This document shows positions 55,150 to 64,000 of a stretch of DNA of 64,000 nucleotides, piece by piece (the stretch's first letter is position 1; the number at the start of each line of letters is the position of its first letter). The position numbers and the translations under genes were made by a program. This stretch comes from G963668605 sp963793625 (GTDB lineage Bacteria; Acidobacteriota; Terriglobia; Bryobacterales; Bryobacteraceae): contig CAWCAT010000020.1 in NCBI GenBank assembly GCA_963793625.1, positions 496,001 to 560,000 of the forward strand, read 5' to 3'. The notes below the pieces were generated by a model, which saw only the letters and a list, made by a program, of their open reading frames with translations, was not told the origin of the DNA and searched no databases.

Positions 55150-57198
55150 GTCGATGCGCGCGATGTACTTCTTTGCACGATCCGCTTCCGCCATCTCGGA
55201 ATTCAGATCGATAGTTTCCTTGAAGTGCTTGCGCGCGGGCACGAGCGATTCCACAGCACCGGAAGCCTGCGCCTTGCTCGTATAACTCAGAGCAAGCGCG
55301 AAGTGCGAATACGGATCCGCTGCATCGTAGGTGAGCGCCTTCTGGCAGTAGCCGATCGCGGCATCGAACCGCGACTGCAGCCGCTCGCCATCACACAGGC
55401 CAAAGTAGGCGAGACTGCGCAAGTCCTTCCACACATCCTTCTGGGCGGCACGCTTCTTCCTGCCGAATCCCGCTAAATAACCCAGCACGTAGTAATTCAT
55501 TTTTCCCGCGAGTTTGCTGTCGAAATCACTCAGTCGAAGATACTCAAGATAAGAGTCCGTCGATTCTTTATGCTTGCCGCTCAGGCGCAAACTTTCCGCT
55601 AGCCAGAAGTGCGCCTCTGCATTGCCGGGAGTCAGGCGGATGGCTTTTCGTGCGGCATCGATCGAATCCGGATACAGCTCTTTCATGCGCAGCGCTTGAG
55701 CGAGCAGATACCATGCGAGTGCGTGTTTTGGGTCGCGCTGCACCACTGCATTCAACTGGCGTATGGACTCATCGAGCGCACCTTTATCAAGCAGCATTCC
55801 ACCAAGCGTCGCGCGCGCTTCCAGATAGTCGGCGTCGATCTCAAGCGCCTTACGCAGCGCCTTTTCCGCCGCTTCGATCTCAAACAAATCCCGCAAAGTT
55901 CGCCCCAGATACAGCGCGGCCTGACTATACGAAGCATCGGCACTCAGCGCAGCTTGAAAGCGCTCCACGGCTTTCTTGTAATTTTCCGGAGTGCCCTTGT
56001 TGTAATATCCCAGGCCCTTATCGAACTGCTCGACGGCCGCTTTGGGACGCCGCCGCGGGATCAGAATTTTCAGCGTGACGGTGCTCTCCTGTCCGGGATA
56101 GACGGTTTCTTCGCGCGGGCCATCGGGCTCGTAACCCATGCGGATTCCCTTGATAGTGTGAACGCCCGGTCGTAAACCAGGCATACGCAGCGGAGTCCCT
56201 TTGTTGACAACACCGACCGCGCGATCGTCGATGAAGATTTCCACGCCGTCCATGTTCGCTTCGAAAATCAGCGTGCCGTCTTTCGGAGCTTGCGGAGTGG
56301 CTGGCGCGGCTCCGGAAGGAATGTAGGCGAGCAGCATGTTGGGATCGAAACTGCCCTTCTCCGAAGTCGGATTCTGCGTGGCCTTCGTCGCCTCGCGCAC
56401 ATTGCGGCGCACGTACTCGGCGAGTTCATCCGCTGTGACGATGCCGTCGCGCGATTCGTCGGCAGCACCTTCAAGACCCTTCACAACGTAGTAGGTGAAA
56501 ATGCCGTGGCCTCCGCCCCATTCGGCGCTCTCGTAGGATCGCTCGCGATCGCGGCTTGCCGTCATTGAGAACAGCGACCGATTCACGTCCAGCAGAGATC
56601 GATTGAGCGCGGCCCTGTCTCCCTCGGGAGCAATGGCACCGCTGTGGCAGGCATCGGTCAGCAGTACTTTCCATTTGGCTTTAATCTTGCTTCCGATCAC
56701 CGAACCCAGCGAATTCATTGGATATCCGGTGCCGGCGATCGACTTCGGATCCAAGTCGTAGGGGGCCAGATAGCCATTGCCCTGGTGTACGAACCCGTGG
56801 CCTGCGAAGTAAATCAGCACGCGATCTTCGTCGCGCGCTACCGATGGCAACCACTCTTCCAATTCGCGGCGGATGTTCGCAAGCGTGGCGCGCTGGCCGA
56901 CAAGCTTGCGTACATTCTCCGCTCGGAAATTGCCGCCTTCCGGGCTAATGAGAATCGAATAAATCGCATCCGCATCGCGCTCCGAAAACTGCAGCTGATC
57001 CTTTGCGGAAAGATTCTTGTAATTCGCGATGCCGACCACGAGCGCATAGGACCGCGGAATCGCGACGCCCCCACTTGCTTCTGCCTTGGGCTTCGCCCCT
57101 GGCGCTGACTCGTACTTCAAATCTCTCTGCTGTTGAGTGGCTTGTGCGGCAAGAAGGCCGGCGGTGGCCAGGAGCGCTGCTAGAGTTCGCAAAGTCAT
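55126..57198 (-). CDS. Secreted caspase-family (C14) protein with PEGA and TPR domains
   Basis: 690 residues with signal peptide 1-19. The caspase domain (~48-290) carries the His/Cys dyad FAGHG (His134) and LLTDACHSG (Cys184), plus an EF-hand-like ESRDGIVTADELAEYV near 245. A PEGA domain (~305-375, GTLIFEANMDGVEIFIDDRA) is followed by at least seven TPR-type helical repeats from ~385 to 680. Bacterial caspases of this type cut after basic residues, often controlled by Ca or by partner proteins. The neighbouring DUF4384 genes on the same strand are frequent partners of C14 proteins. The gene is intact. Confidence 0.88.
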   Translation of the reverse strand: MTLRTLAALLATAGLLAAQATQQQRDLKYESAPGAKPKAEASGGVAIPRSYALVVGIANYKNLSAKDQLQFSERDADAIYSILISPEGGNFRAENVRKLVGQRATLANIRRELEEWLPSVARDEDRVLIYFAGHGFVHQGNGYLAPYDLDPKSIAGTGYPMNSLGSVIGSKIKAKWKVLLTDACHSGAIAPEGDRAALNRSLLDVNRSLFSMTASRDRERSYESAEWGGGHGIFTYYVVKGLEGAADESRDGIVTADELAEYVRRNVREATKATQNPTSEKGSFDPNMLLAYIPSGAAPATPQAPKDGTLIFEANMDGVEIFIDDRAVGVVNKGTPLRMPGLRPGVHTIKGIRMGYEPDGPREETVYPGQESTVTLKILIPRRRPKAAVEQFDKGLGYYNKGTPENYKKAVERFQAALSADASYSQAALYLGRTLRDLFEIEAAEKALRKALEIDADYLEARATLGGMLLDKGALDESIRQLNAVVQRDPKHALAWYLLAQALRMKELYPDSIDAARKAIRLTPGNAEAHFWLAESLRLSGKHKESTDSYLEYLRLSDFDSKLAGKMNYYVLGYLAGFGRKKRAAQKDVWKDLRSLAYFGLCDGERLQSRFDAAIGYCQKALTYDAADPYSHFALALSYTSKAQASGAVESLVPARKHFKETIDLNSEMAEADRAKKYIARIDSLLAANK

Positions 57199-57204
57199 TT
57201 TGTT

Positions 57205-57897
57205 CTACCTGTGCGCAATTCGAAATTCGTAAATCACGGGGCCGGAAAGTGGAGTTGGTGAAGCGACAACTGACAGATTCTTCTCTCGAATAAACATCAG
57301 CTCGCGCGATGCCGCTCCGGGCACTTTGCTCAGGTTATCTGGAAGGCTGTCCGGCTTGCGCACGCTGCGCGGCCCTGCCGAACTATCGATGCACTCGCCC
57401 CGCGCCTTGAACAAAGTATCATCGCAACGCGGAGTCATGGACGCTGGTGCGGTCCCGGATTTCGGGGGAGGCGGAAGCGGCTGATACGGCGGCTGTGCGC
57501 CCAGGGCAACCGGCGTCACCATCCAATACAAAATGTCCTGACCGGGCGGCCCTACAATCCGAAACCAGCCTTGCGTAGCGGGCACGATGTACTCTTTCCC
57601 CGCTTGGATGCGATTTTGCTCGCCAGTGTCCTGACGCGGGAAAAGCGTTCCATACTGGCCGGAGGTACCTTGGCTCATGACATAGAGATAACCGTCGAAG
57701 TTGGGCCGCATGCGAAAGCGGACGCGGTCGTTCGAACTGAAGACGAGCCCCGGATCGACAGCCCGCCATGCATCGCCTTCCCTACGCTCCAGCGTGAGTT
57801 CCATGCGGTGCGGGCCTTGCGACATGCTCTTCACCTGAGCGGCAAGCGCCGGGATAATCACGACTGCAGCAGTGAGTAATGCGATGCTGGTTCTCAT
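57205..57897 (-). CDS. DUF4384 domain protein, secreted
   Basis: 230 residues with signal peptide (SIALLTAAVVIIPALAAQ). The DUF4384 core reads VFSSNDRVRFRMRPNFDGYL, YVMSQGTSGQYGTLFPR, and RIQAGKEYIVPATQGWFRIV. The C-terminal ~90 residues are low complexity and then strand-rich. DUF4384 domains usually act as beta-sandwich binding modules next to caspases or kinases. It lies 6 bases upstream of the caspase gene and 11 bases downstream of its paralogue, so all three are one operon. Confidence 0.82.
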   Translation of the reverse strand: MRTSIALLTAAVVIIPALAAQVKSMSQGPHRMELTLERREGDAWRAVDPGLVFSSNDRVRFRMRPNFDGYLYVMSQGTSGQYGTLFPRQDTGEQNRIQAGKEYIVPATQGWFRIVGPPGQDILYWMVTPVALGAQPPYQPLPPPPKSGTAPASMTPRCDDTLFKARGECIDSSAGPRSVRKPDSLPDNLSKVPGAASRELMFIREKNLSVVASPTPLSGPVIYEFRIAHR

Positions 57898-57908
57898 GGC
57901 ATGTGCGC

Positions 57909-58772
57909 TTAACGGTGCTTCAAGGTCACGTCAACGACAAGGCGGGAGTCGGAATCGCCGGTGCGATTGACAACATACACCGCTTTCTCCTTGCGCTCGC
58001 CCGCTGTCGTCTCATCAACTTTTTCGAACACGAGATCGCGCGCGTACACGGTGCTTCGCAAACGTCCGACCAGCGAATCCGGCAGGTTCTGCGCCATCAG
58101 CATCTGCTTCGGCGCTTTTTCCTCGGTCGCCGGAGTACCGGAAGCAAGCGAGTAAATCAGTTCCTCGATGCTTGCTTCGGGTTTCCGCGAGAGCACCAGG
58201 AATAGCTGCTCGTCACCGACCTGTTCATCAAACGCGAAGCGGCCGGGTGCCGGCGGAATCAGGTATGGGTGTCCGCTCTCGACACGATTTTGACCACCTG
58301 CAATCTCGGGGGTTGGGAACATTACCTTCCATGAACCGCTGCTGCCCTTCATCACGACGTACAAGTACGCGCCATCGTTGGCTTCGACGCTGACCCGAAT
58401 TCGATCGCCTGATTTAAACACTGTGGCGGAATCCACTTCGCGGTATTCATCGCCTTCTGTCTTGCGCAGGAAGCTGTAGCGCAGCCCGAGCGGTTTTCCG
58501 CCGGTGTAGGAGGCAAGAACTACTTTCGCGCCAGATGAGGATGAAGGCCTGTTTTCCCTGACGGGTTCGGCGACTGCTGGAGGATTCGTTTTGGCCACCG
58601 TGGACTTCTTAGGCGCCGGAACCTTGGCCTGAGGACGCTTCGGAGTTGCAGGAGCGGCAGCTTCCGCGTAAAACAACTCGCGTGCCGTCAAAGTTTTCTG
58701 TGTTTGAGCTTCCAGCGTAAACGCGCAAGCAACAACTAAAATCGCGGTTGTAATCGTCTTTTTGGCCCGCAT
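57909..58772 (-). CDS. DUF4384 domain protein, secreted, paralogue
   Basis: 287 residues with signal peptide (TITTAILVVACAFTLEAQ), then a Pro/Lys-rich linker (~40-80). The DUF4384 core reads VFKSGDRIRVSVEANDGAYL, YVVMKGSSGSWKVMFPTPEI, RVESGHPYLIPPAPGRFAFD and FLVLSRKPEASIEELI. It shares the strand order of the next gene but only moderate identity, so the duplication is old. It is first gene of the caspase operon and divergent from the Ig-like gene. Confidence 0.82.
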   Translation of the reverse strand: MRAKKTITTAILVVACAFTLEAQTQKTLTARELFYAEAAAPATPKRPQAKVPAPKKSTVAKTNPPAVAEPVRENRPSSSSGAKVVLASYTGGKPLGLRYSFLRKTEGDEYREVDSATVFKSGDRIRVSVEANDGAYLYVVMKGSSGSWKVMFPTPEIAGGQNRVESGHPYLIPPAPGRFAFDEQVGDEQLFLVLSRKPEASIEELIYSLASGTPATEEKAPKQMLMAQNLPDSLVGRLRSTVYARDLVFEKVDETTAGERKEKAVYVVNRTGDSDSRLVVDVTLKHR

Positions 58773-58873
58773 AATTTACCCCTTCTGAACATTATGCTTC
58801 CAATCAAGGAACAATAGGCTATGATTTCCTCATGATCTCCTTGGGTGGGAAGTTAACGGGAGGGTGTATCGGA

Positions 58874-59473
58874 ATGGGAATGACCGCTCGCGCTGTAACA
58901 ATTTTGCTTGTAGAACTGCTGGCGTTCCAGTCCATTTCTCGCCCGCTCTATGCGCAGACTCCAGAACCGGCGAAGCTGAATATCGTAATCCTTGAAGGTG
59001 AAGGCGCGATAAACAACATTCGCCAGCGCGTTGCCAGAGAGTCGATCGTACAGGTTGAAGACGAGAATCGGCGACCGGTAGGCGGCGCAATTGTGACATT
59101 CTTCCTGCCTGACCAGGGCGCCAGCGGCACCTTCGCAAATGGCAGTCGCAGCCTCACGATTACGACAGACCAATCGGGCAAGGCGGTGGCCCGCGTCCGC
59201 CCGAATCAAAATAGCGGGAATATGCAAATCCGCGTGAACGCAAACTATAAGGGCCTGACAACGAACTCGGTGATCAACCAGAGTAATGCCATCGGAGCAG
59301 CCGCCGCAGGAGCTGCAGGGATTTCTGGCAAGTTGCTCGCCCTGATTATTGCGGGCGCTGCGGGCGCTGCCACCGCTGGAGCGATTGTCGCCACCAGGGG
59401 AAATGGCCCGGCTGCCGCAACGCCTCCAACCGTGATCACACCAGGCACTCCCACCATAGGCGCACCGAGATAG
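58874..59473 (+). CDS. Secreted Ig-like (Big_1-type) domain protein
   Basis: About 199 residues. I chose ATG 58874, preceded by GGGAGGG nine bases upstream, over ATG 58832. A signal peptide (ARAVTILLVELLAF…AQ) is followed by one bacterial Ig-like domain: QRVARESIVQVEDENRRPVG with GAIVTFFLPDQGASGTFANG and TITTDQSGKAVARVRPNQNS. A Gly/Ala-rich hydrophobic stretch (KLLALIIAGAAGAATAGAIV) near the end may be a membrane anchor. Similar small proteins are frequent in acidobacteria. Role unknown. Confidence 0.7.
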   Translation: MGMTARAVTILLVELLAFQSISRPLYAQTPEPAKLNIVILEGEGAINNIRQRVARESIVQVEDENRRPVGGAIVTFFLPDQGASGTFANGSRSLTITTDQSGKAVARVRPNQNSGNMQIRVNANYKGLTTNSVINQSNAIGAAAAGAAGISGKLLALIIAGAAGAATAGAIVATRGNGPAAATPPTVITPGTPTIGAPR

Positions 59474-59493
59474 ATTCCGTTCAAGGAGAGAAC

Positions 59494-60450
59494 ATGCGAA
59501 TTACTCATTTCTTGCCCATAATCGCCGGAATTTCATTTCTTCCGTTTATTCTGGCCGGACAGTCGAGTTCGATTAGCGGACCATCGCTGGGGCTGGTGTT
59601 CGATTCCGCCGAGTTCGCGCTGCGCCCGATTCTGGGCATCCCAGGCGCGGCGACTCTTGGCGATCCTCTTGCTCTCGAATTCAAACTGAGCCGTGCTGCG
59701 GTTTCGCCTGCAAAAGGATACGCGCTGGCAGTGCGGGAGGATGACTCGGGCGTCGTGCTCATCCGCGCCGGCGGCGAAGCCTCCGCACTTCCGTCCGCAG
59801 AAACGAGTCCGGACGCGATTGCATTCAACCGGGCAGGTACGATTGCCGCGCTCTACTTCAGCGCCTCAAGCCGAGTCCAAATCTTTGAAGGGCTACCAGA
59901 TTCCCCGAAGCTCCTGCGCGATGCGGATGTATCCGAACTATCCGGATCGCTCGCCTCGCTTGCTGTGAGCGCCGACGGGTCTTCCCTGCTTGCGGCGGTG
60001 GATGCAGTTGCATACCTGATTCCCGCTGCCGGGTCGGCACGCAGGTTGGGTTCGTTCCGCAATATATCAGCGCTGCGTTGTGTCGAGGACAGCGCGGACG
60101 TGCTGATCGCGGATGCAGAGGCGAACTCCATTTATCTGGTTCAATCGGCTACCGGCGAAATGACCCTGCTCGCCTCAGAGCGGGATGGCATTGCAGGACC
60201 TGCGGATCTGGCCGTCGATGGACGCCGGATTCTCGTCGCTAACAAAGCGTCAGGCGCCATCACGATTCTCGATCGCGACGGTGCGCCGCCGAGTTCGGTC
60301 CAATGCGCCTGTAACCCAAACACCTTGTCACGCATGGCCGGAAGCTCCGTATTCAGACTCACCGATGCGTCGGGAGCACCGATTTGGATGATTGACGCCG
60401 GAAAGACCGACACGCCTGTATTGGCGATCCCGATGGGAGCGAGGCAATGA
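59494..60450 (+). CDS. Secreted beta-propeller-like protein of unknown function
   Basis: 318 residues with signal peptide (IIAGISFLPFILAGQ). The rest has repeated strand pairs with SPDAIAFNRAGTIAALYF, SLAVSADGSSLLAAVD, RVEDSADVLIADAEANS-like and DLAVDGRRILVANKASGAIT, the pattern of YVTN/NHL-type propeller blades. No catalytic motif. Its stop overlaps the next start by 4 bases, so the two are co-expressed. Confidence 0.7.
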   Translation: MRITHFLPIIAGISFLPFILAGQSSSISGPSLGLVFDSAEFALRPILGIPGAATLGDPLALEFKLSRAAVSPAKGYALAVREDDSGVVLIRAGGEASALPSAETSPDAIAFNRAGTIAALYFSASSRVQIFEGLPDSPKLLRDADVSELSGSLASLAVSADGSSLLAAVDAVAYLIPAAGSARRLGSFRNISALRCVEDSADVLIADAEANSIYLVQSATGEMTLLASERDGIAGPADLAVDGRRILVANKASGAITILDRDGAPPSSVQCACNPNTLSRMAGSSVFRLTDASGAPIWMIDAGKTDTPVLAIPMGARQ

Positions 60451-63330
60451 GAGTTCGAATCCTGTTGTTCCTTCTGCTGGTCGCAGCGATCACTCCTGCA
60501 CTTCTAACGGCTCAGGTGATAATCAGTCCGGCTTCGCTGCCGGATGGCACGCAGGCGACCTTCTATGCCCAGCAACTGACGGCGACAGGCGGCCACGGAC
60601 CATATACATGGTCCCTTGTTCAAGGTTCGCTGCCGCCGGGTATGAGCCTCTCCAGTAGCGGTCTGCTGAGCGGTACGCCGGCCATCGGAGGATTTTACGG
60701 GTTCGTAGTACGGGCGCTCGATGTCGGATCACTCAATGCCGTAGTGGCGGGAGTTCACAGCTACTCGTTGCGGGTCAATTATCCGCCTCTCGCCGTTGTC
60801 ACAAATACGCTTGCATCCGCCGTTATCGGCTCTTCCTACTTACAGCCTTTAGCCGCGACCGGCGGAGGAGGCAACTATTACTGGTCGATTGCATCAGGAG
60901 TGTTGCCTACCGGATTGACTCTGTCGTCAAGCGGCGTGATCTCCGGATTCACTGCGATGGCAGGCACCTTCCCGATCGTCGTTCAGGTATCCAGTTTCAT
61001 CGAGGCCTTTGAACAGACCGTAACTGCGGTAGCAGCCCTTTCCATAACCGTCACGTATCCGCCCGTTGTGATTGTGACACCGCCGATACTGCCATCGGGA
61101 AGCGTAAACACTCAGTATCTACAGACCTTGCGAGCGACCGGTGGCACGCTCAGTTACACATGGGCAGTGATCGGAGGAACGATTCCGCCCGGCTTGCTGC
61201 TAACTCCCGAGGGTAATCTCTCCGGAACACCAACGCAGTCCGGCAACTATTCCATCGTGATTCAGGCTGCCAATCAGCCGCCGAGCGGTCCTCTTCTGAC
61301 AGCCAGCCAGACGTTCACGCTTGCGATCGCGGCACCGCCGTTCTCAATCACGACTACGGAATTGGCGTCCGGCCGAGTTGGCGCACCATATACTCAGTCA
61401 CTAAGTGCTGTTGGGGGAACACCTCCTTACGATTGGCGCATCGCGCAAGGCAGCCTGCCGGATGGCCTGGCGCTGAGCGCATCGGGCACACTTTCCGGAA
61501 CTCCGGCGACGCTCGGCACATTCCGCTTCACGGTGACGGTTGCCGACAGCCGGCAGGCGACGGATACAAGAAGCTACGTGCTCACGATCTCGCCCGCTGC
61601 GTTACAACTCACGACCGAGACATTGCCCTCCGGCACTGTCGGAAGCGCCTACTCTTCAGCGCTCGCCGCTTCAGGCGGTGTCGCACCATTCACGTGGTCG
61701 CTGGCTTCGGGTACGCTACCTGATGGACTCACGCTAAGCGCCTCGGGATCGATCAGCGGAACACCGTCCACGTACCGGCACATTTACCCCAACGATTCAG
61801 GTGGCTGATGCTTCGCAGCAACGGGCAAGCAAGTCCTTCCGCATCGTGGTTGTTTCCAATGTCAGAATCACAACTACTTTTCTGACCGGCGGCGCCGTCG
61901 CCTCGCCCTATTCGCAGACACTTGCCGCGACTGGCGGAACTGCGCCATTCACCTGGAGCATAGATTCAGGCTCGCTTCCGAGCGGCCTTGGTCTTGCAAC
62001 TGGAACCGGAGTAATATCCGGCACTCCGCTGAGTCCAGGCTCGTCGACTTTCGTTGTGCGGGTCACGGATCAGAACGGCTCGCAGGACAGGACCTCGCTC
62101 ACCATCGCGATCGTTGCAGCGCTGAGCATTACGACTGATGCTCCGCTCACAGGAGCAGTCGTCGGAACACCCTACGCGCAGGCTCTCTCGGCTAGCGGTG
62201 GGACTAGTCCATATCAGTGGACTCTGGTCGATAGCGCGCTCCCGGCCGGACTGGCTTTGGATGCAAACAGCGGCAGAATCAGCGGCACGCCCTCTGCGGT
62301 GGGCCTGGTGAATTTCAGTATTCAGGTGACCGACGCCGCTCGACGCACCGCAACGAAAAGTTATTCCATCGACGTCACGACGGCGCTGACTATAACAACC
62401 AACGCACCGCTGGTTAAGGGTGTGCTGGGAAGCGCATACCGGCAGGCACTCGCAGCGGTTGGTGGCAACTCGCTACGCTGGTCGATCAGTTCCGGCGCTT
62501 TGCCTGCAGGGATCGCAATTGAAGCGACCAGCGGATTGCTGTCCGGCACACCAACAGCCGCAGGCTCATTCGACTTCACAGTGTCCGCGAGCGATCTGCG
62601 GCAAGCCACGACAAAGGCCTTCAATATCACGGTCGATCTGCCCGCAGCCCCGGCCATCGCCATCGCAGGCTTACCGGCTGCGCCAGCACCAGCGACCCAA
62701 CCGGCATTCACCGTCACCATTCCCGCAGCTTATCCGACGGAAATCACCGGTCAGGTTTTGTTGGCGTTCACTCCTGATAGCGGCCCCGATGATCCCGCCG
62801 TACAGTTCACCGCAGGCGGACGGTCATTGGACTTCCGCATTCCAAGCGGATCGACACAGGCCACGTTCACGGTGGGTGCCGGCAGCGTGCAAACCGGCAC
62901 GGTAGCCGGAGTGATCACATTCACGCTGCGGATGCGTGCCGCAAATCTGGACATCACGCCGACTCCCGTTCCCACGCAGACCATTCGGATTGCGAGGGCG
63001 GCCCCTGTAATCACCAGCGCCAGTCTGGTCCGCACCAGCGGCGGATTTGACCTGGTCGTGATCGGCTACGCCACTTCACGTGAAATCACGGCCGCAACCG
63101 TCACCTATTCGGCAACCAGCGGCGTGACACTTTCAAACTCATCGGCCACCATTGCACTCTCGCCGTTGTTCACGACCTGGTATCAGGATCCAAATTCGGC
63201 CAGGTTCGGCAGCCAGTTCTCATTACGGCTTCCATTTACAGTGCAGGGAAATGCGAACCCGTTGAGTTCGATTTCAGTAATTCTGACAAACGCATTGGGG
63301 AGTTCAGCAGCAGCCAATGCAACCTTCTGA
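60447..63330 (+). CDS. Secreted putative-Ig (He_PIG) repeat protein, frameshifted
   Basis: About 960 residues. Signal peptide (ILLFLLLVAAITPALLTAQ), then eight He_PIG-type Ig repeats with the hallmark (A/S)TGG…PYTWS…LPxGLxLSxSGxxSGTP, followed by a C-terminal domain of ~250 residues (FTAGGRSLDFRIPSG, TATFTVGAGSVQTGTV-like). The reading frame breaks at ~61775 inside repeat five. The 61801 frame continues at once with VADASQQRASKSFRIVVV, so one indel is likely. Probably an extracellular adhesion or polysaccharide-binding protein. Confidence 0.82.
60579..62580 (+). repeat. Eight coding He_PIG Ig repeats
   Basis: Protein-level tandem repeats of ~80-100 residues, each with TGG/SGG/VGG then a WS-like strand and an SGTP turn. 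DNA identity between units is low, so they are ancient. The seventh and eighth read GNSLRWS and lack the Pro-Tyr of the others. Confidence 0.8.
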
Positions 63331-64000
63331 AACAGCAGTTCGAAATGAATACGATGAGGTGAGTTACCCGAGTCTCCCGCGGCGGCAGACGCACGTGGAT
63401 CACCTTGAGGCGCTAGCCGTTCTGTTTGGGATGCACCCTGTGCCGACCAATCAATGCAGCGTGCTCGAACTCGGTTGTGGCAACGGAGCGAATCTGATCC
63501 CGATGGCTTGCAACAATCCGCAGAGCCGTTTTCTCGGAATTGACCGCGCTGAGACTCCAATACGAATGGCTCGCGAGATGGTCGCGAAATTGGGGCTCGC
63601 GAAATATCGAATTCCAGCAGTTGGACCTGCTCGAATGGTCGCCCGAACCCGGCGAGTTCGACTACATCGTCGCGCACGGGCTGTATACCTGGGTGCCTCA
63701 GGCAGTCCGCGAAAGCATACTGGCCGGATGCGGCGTTGGACTATCCGCGAACGGACTGGCATTCATCAGCTATAACGCCCTGCCTGGTTGCTACTTCCGC
63801 AATTTCGTCGCGGACCTGATGAAACTTCATACCCTCCAGGTTTCCAGCATCCTCGGCAAAAAATCGTCGAGATGCGCGGGCTCGCGGAGGTGATGGTGCA
63901 GCAACTCGGCGAGCAGTCCCCATCATCTCGCCATGAAGACGGAGTTCAAGACTTTGCTGGAAAGATCCGGCTGAAGTCTCGTTTCACGACGACCTCTGCG
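63317..64000 (+). CDS. SAM methyltransferase with regulatory domain, 3' end outside window, frameshifted
   Basis: N-terminal part of a class I methyltransferase that in its family carries a downstream MethyTransf_Reg domain. RNEYDEVSYPSLPRRQTHVD, VLELGCGNGANLIPMA (SAM motif I), and after a slip near 63600 the frame NIEFQQLDLLEWSPEPGEFD, IVAHGLYTWVP and AFISYNALPGCYFRN match the family. A further slip near 63850 leads to KIVEMRGLAEVMVQQL. The gene continues beyond the window. It overlaps the previous gene by 14 bases. Confidence 0.82.

Overview
The window comes from a GC-rich bacterium, most likely an acidobacterium of the Bryobacterales/Solibacter type. This is inferred from gene content, not from a marker gene. 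Typical traits are a BlaI/M56-peptidase pair, a Gfo/Idh-DUF1080 fusion with a Tat-like leader, secreted putative-Ig repeat proteins, caspase/DUF4384 neighbours, an 'SRGPKTP' small protein next to a terminase, and a type VI secretion system (T6SS) without the TssJ lipoprotein. No tRNA, rRNA or CRISPR array was seen.

Layout. 1-665: the 3' end of an IS256-family element. 712-5758: a broken GH28-like pectinase, a DUF4386 membrane protein, two orphan HicB-like antitoxins and a terminase module split into separate ATPase and nuclease genes. 5765-7941: an atypical SDR and a double-cupin protein. 8096-14980: a redox signalling and electron transfer locus. It has a sigma-54 response regulator and a CXXCH-containing sensor kinase on the minus strand. 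Divergent from them is an operon with a sigma-54 type promoter that encodes a small membrane protein, a cyclic-nucleotide-domain protein, a tetraheme cytochrome, an NrfC-like ferredoxin and an NrfD-like membrane subunit. 14949-28513: mostly intact housekeeping and accessory genes (degenerate aspartyl protease with PDZ, outer-membrane barrel, O-methyltransferase, MOSC, BlaI/BlaR, acetamidase, pyruvyl transferase), with three small gene remnants between them.

28536-54656: a T6SS locus. The minus-strand arm runs tssB-tssC-hcp-tagJ-tssA-tssE-tssF-tssG-clpV-vgrG-HEAT. The plus strand carries a first tssK, then a second tssK with tssL, tssM and a Ser/Thr kinase fused to a SUMF1 domain. Between the two tssK genes, on the minus strand, lie a methyltransferase and a tail-anchored protein built from repeated GEFTRMF motifs. 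That repeat protein is the best candidate for something undescribed. 54661-64000: an SRPBCC protein, a secreted caspase-PEGA-TPR protein with two DUF4384 genes, then an Ig-like protein, a propeller-like protein and an eight-repeat putative-Ig protein, and a methyltransferase cut by the window edge.

A cross-cutting feature is the large number of isolated frameshifts in otherwise well conserved genes, dense at 12.0-14.2 kb, 30.2-37.2 kb and 47.6-49.4 kb. Because the protein sequence continues cleanly in another frame after each break, I treat most as sequence or assembly indels and annotate the whole gene span. True decay cannot be excluded without reads.
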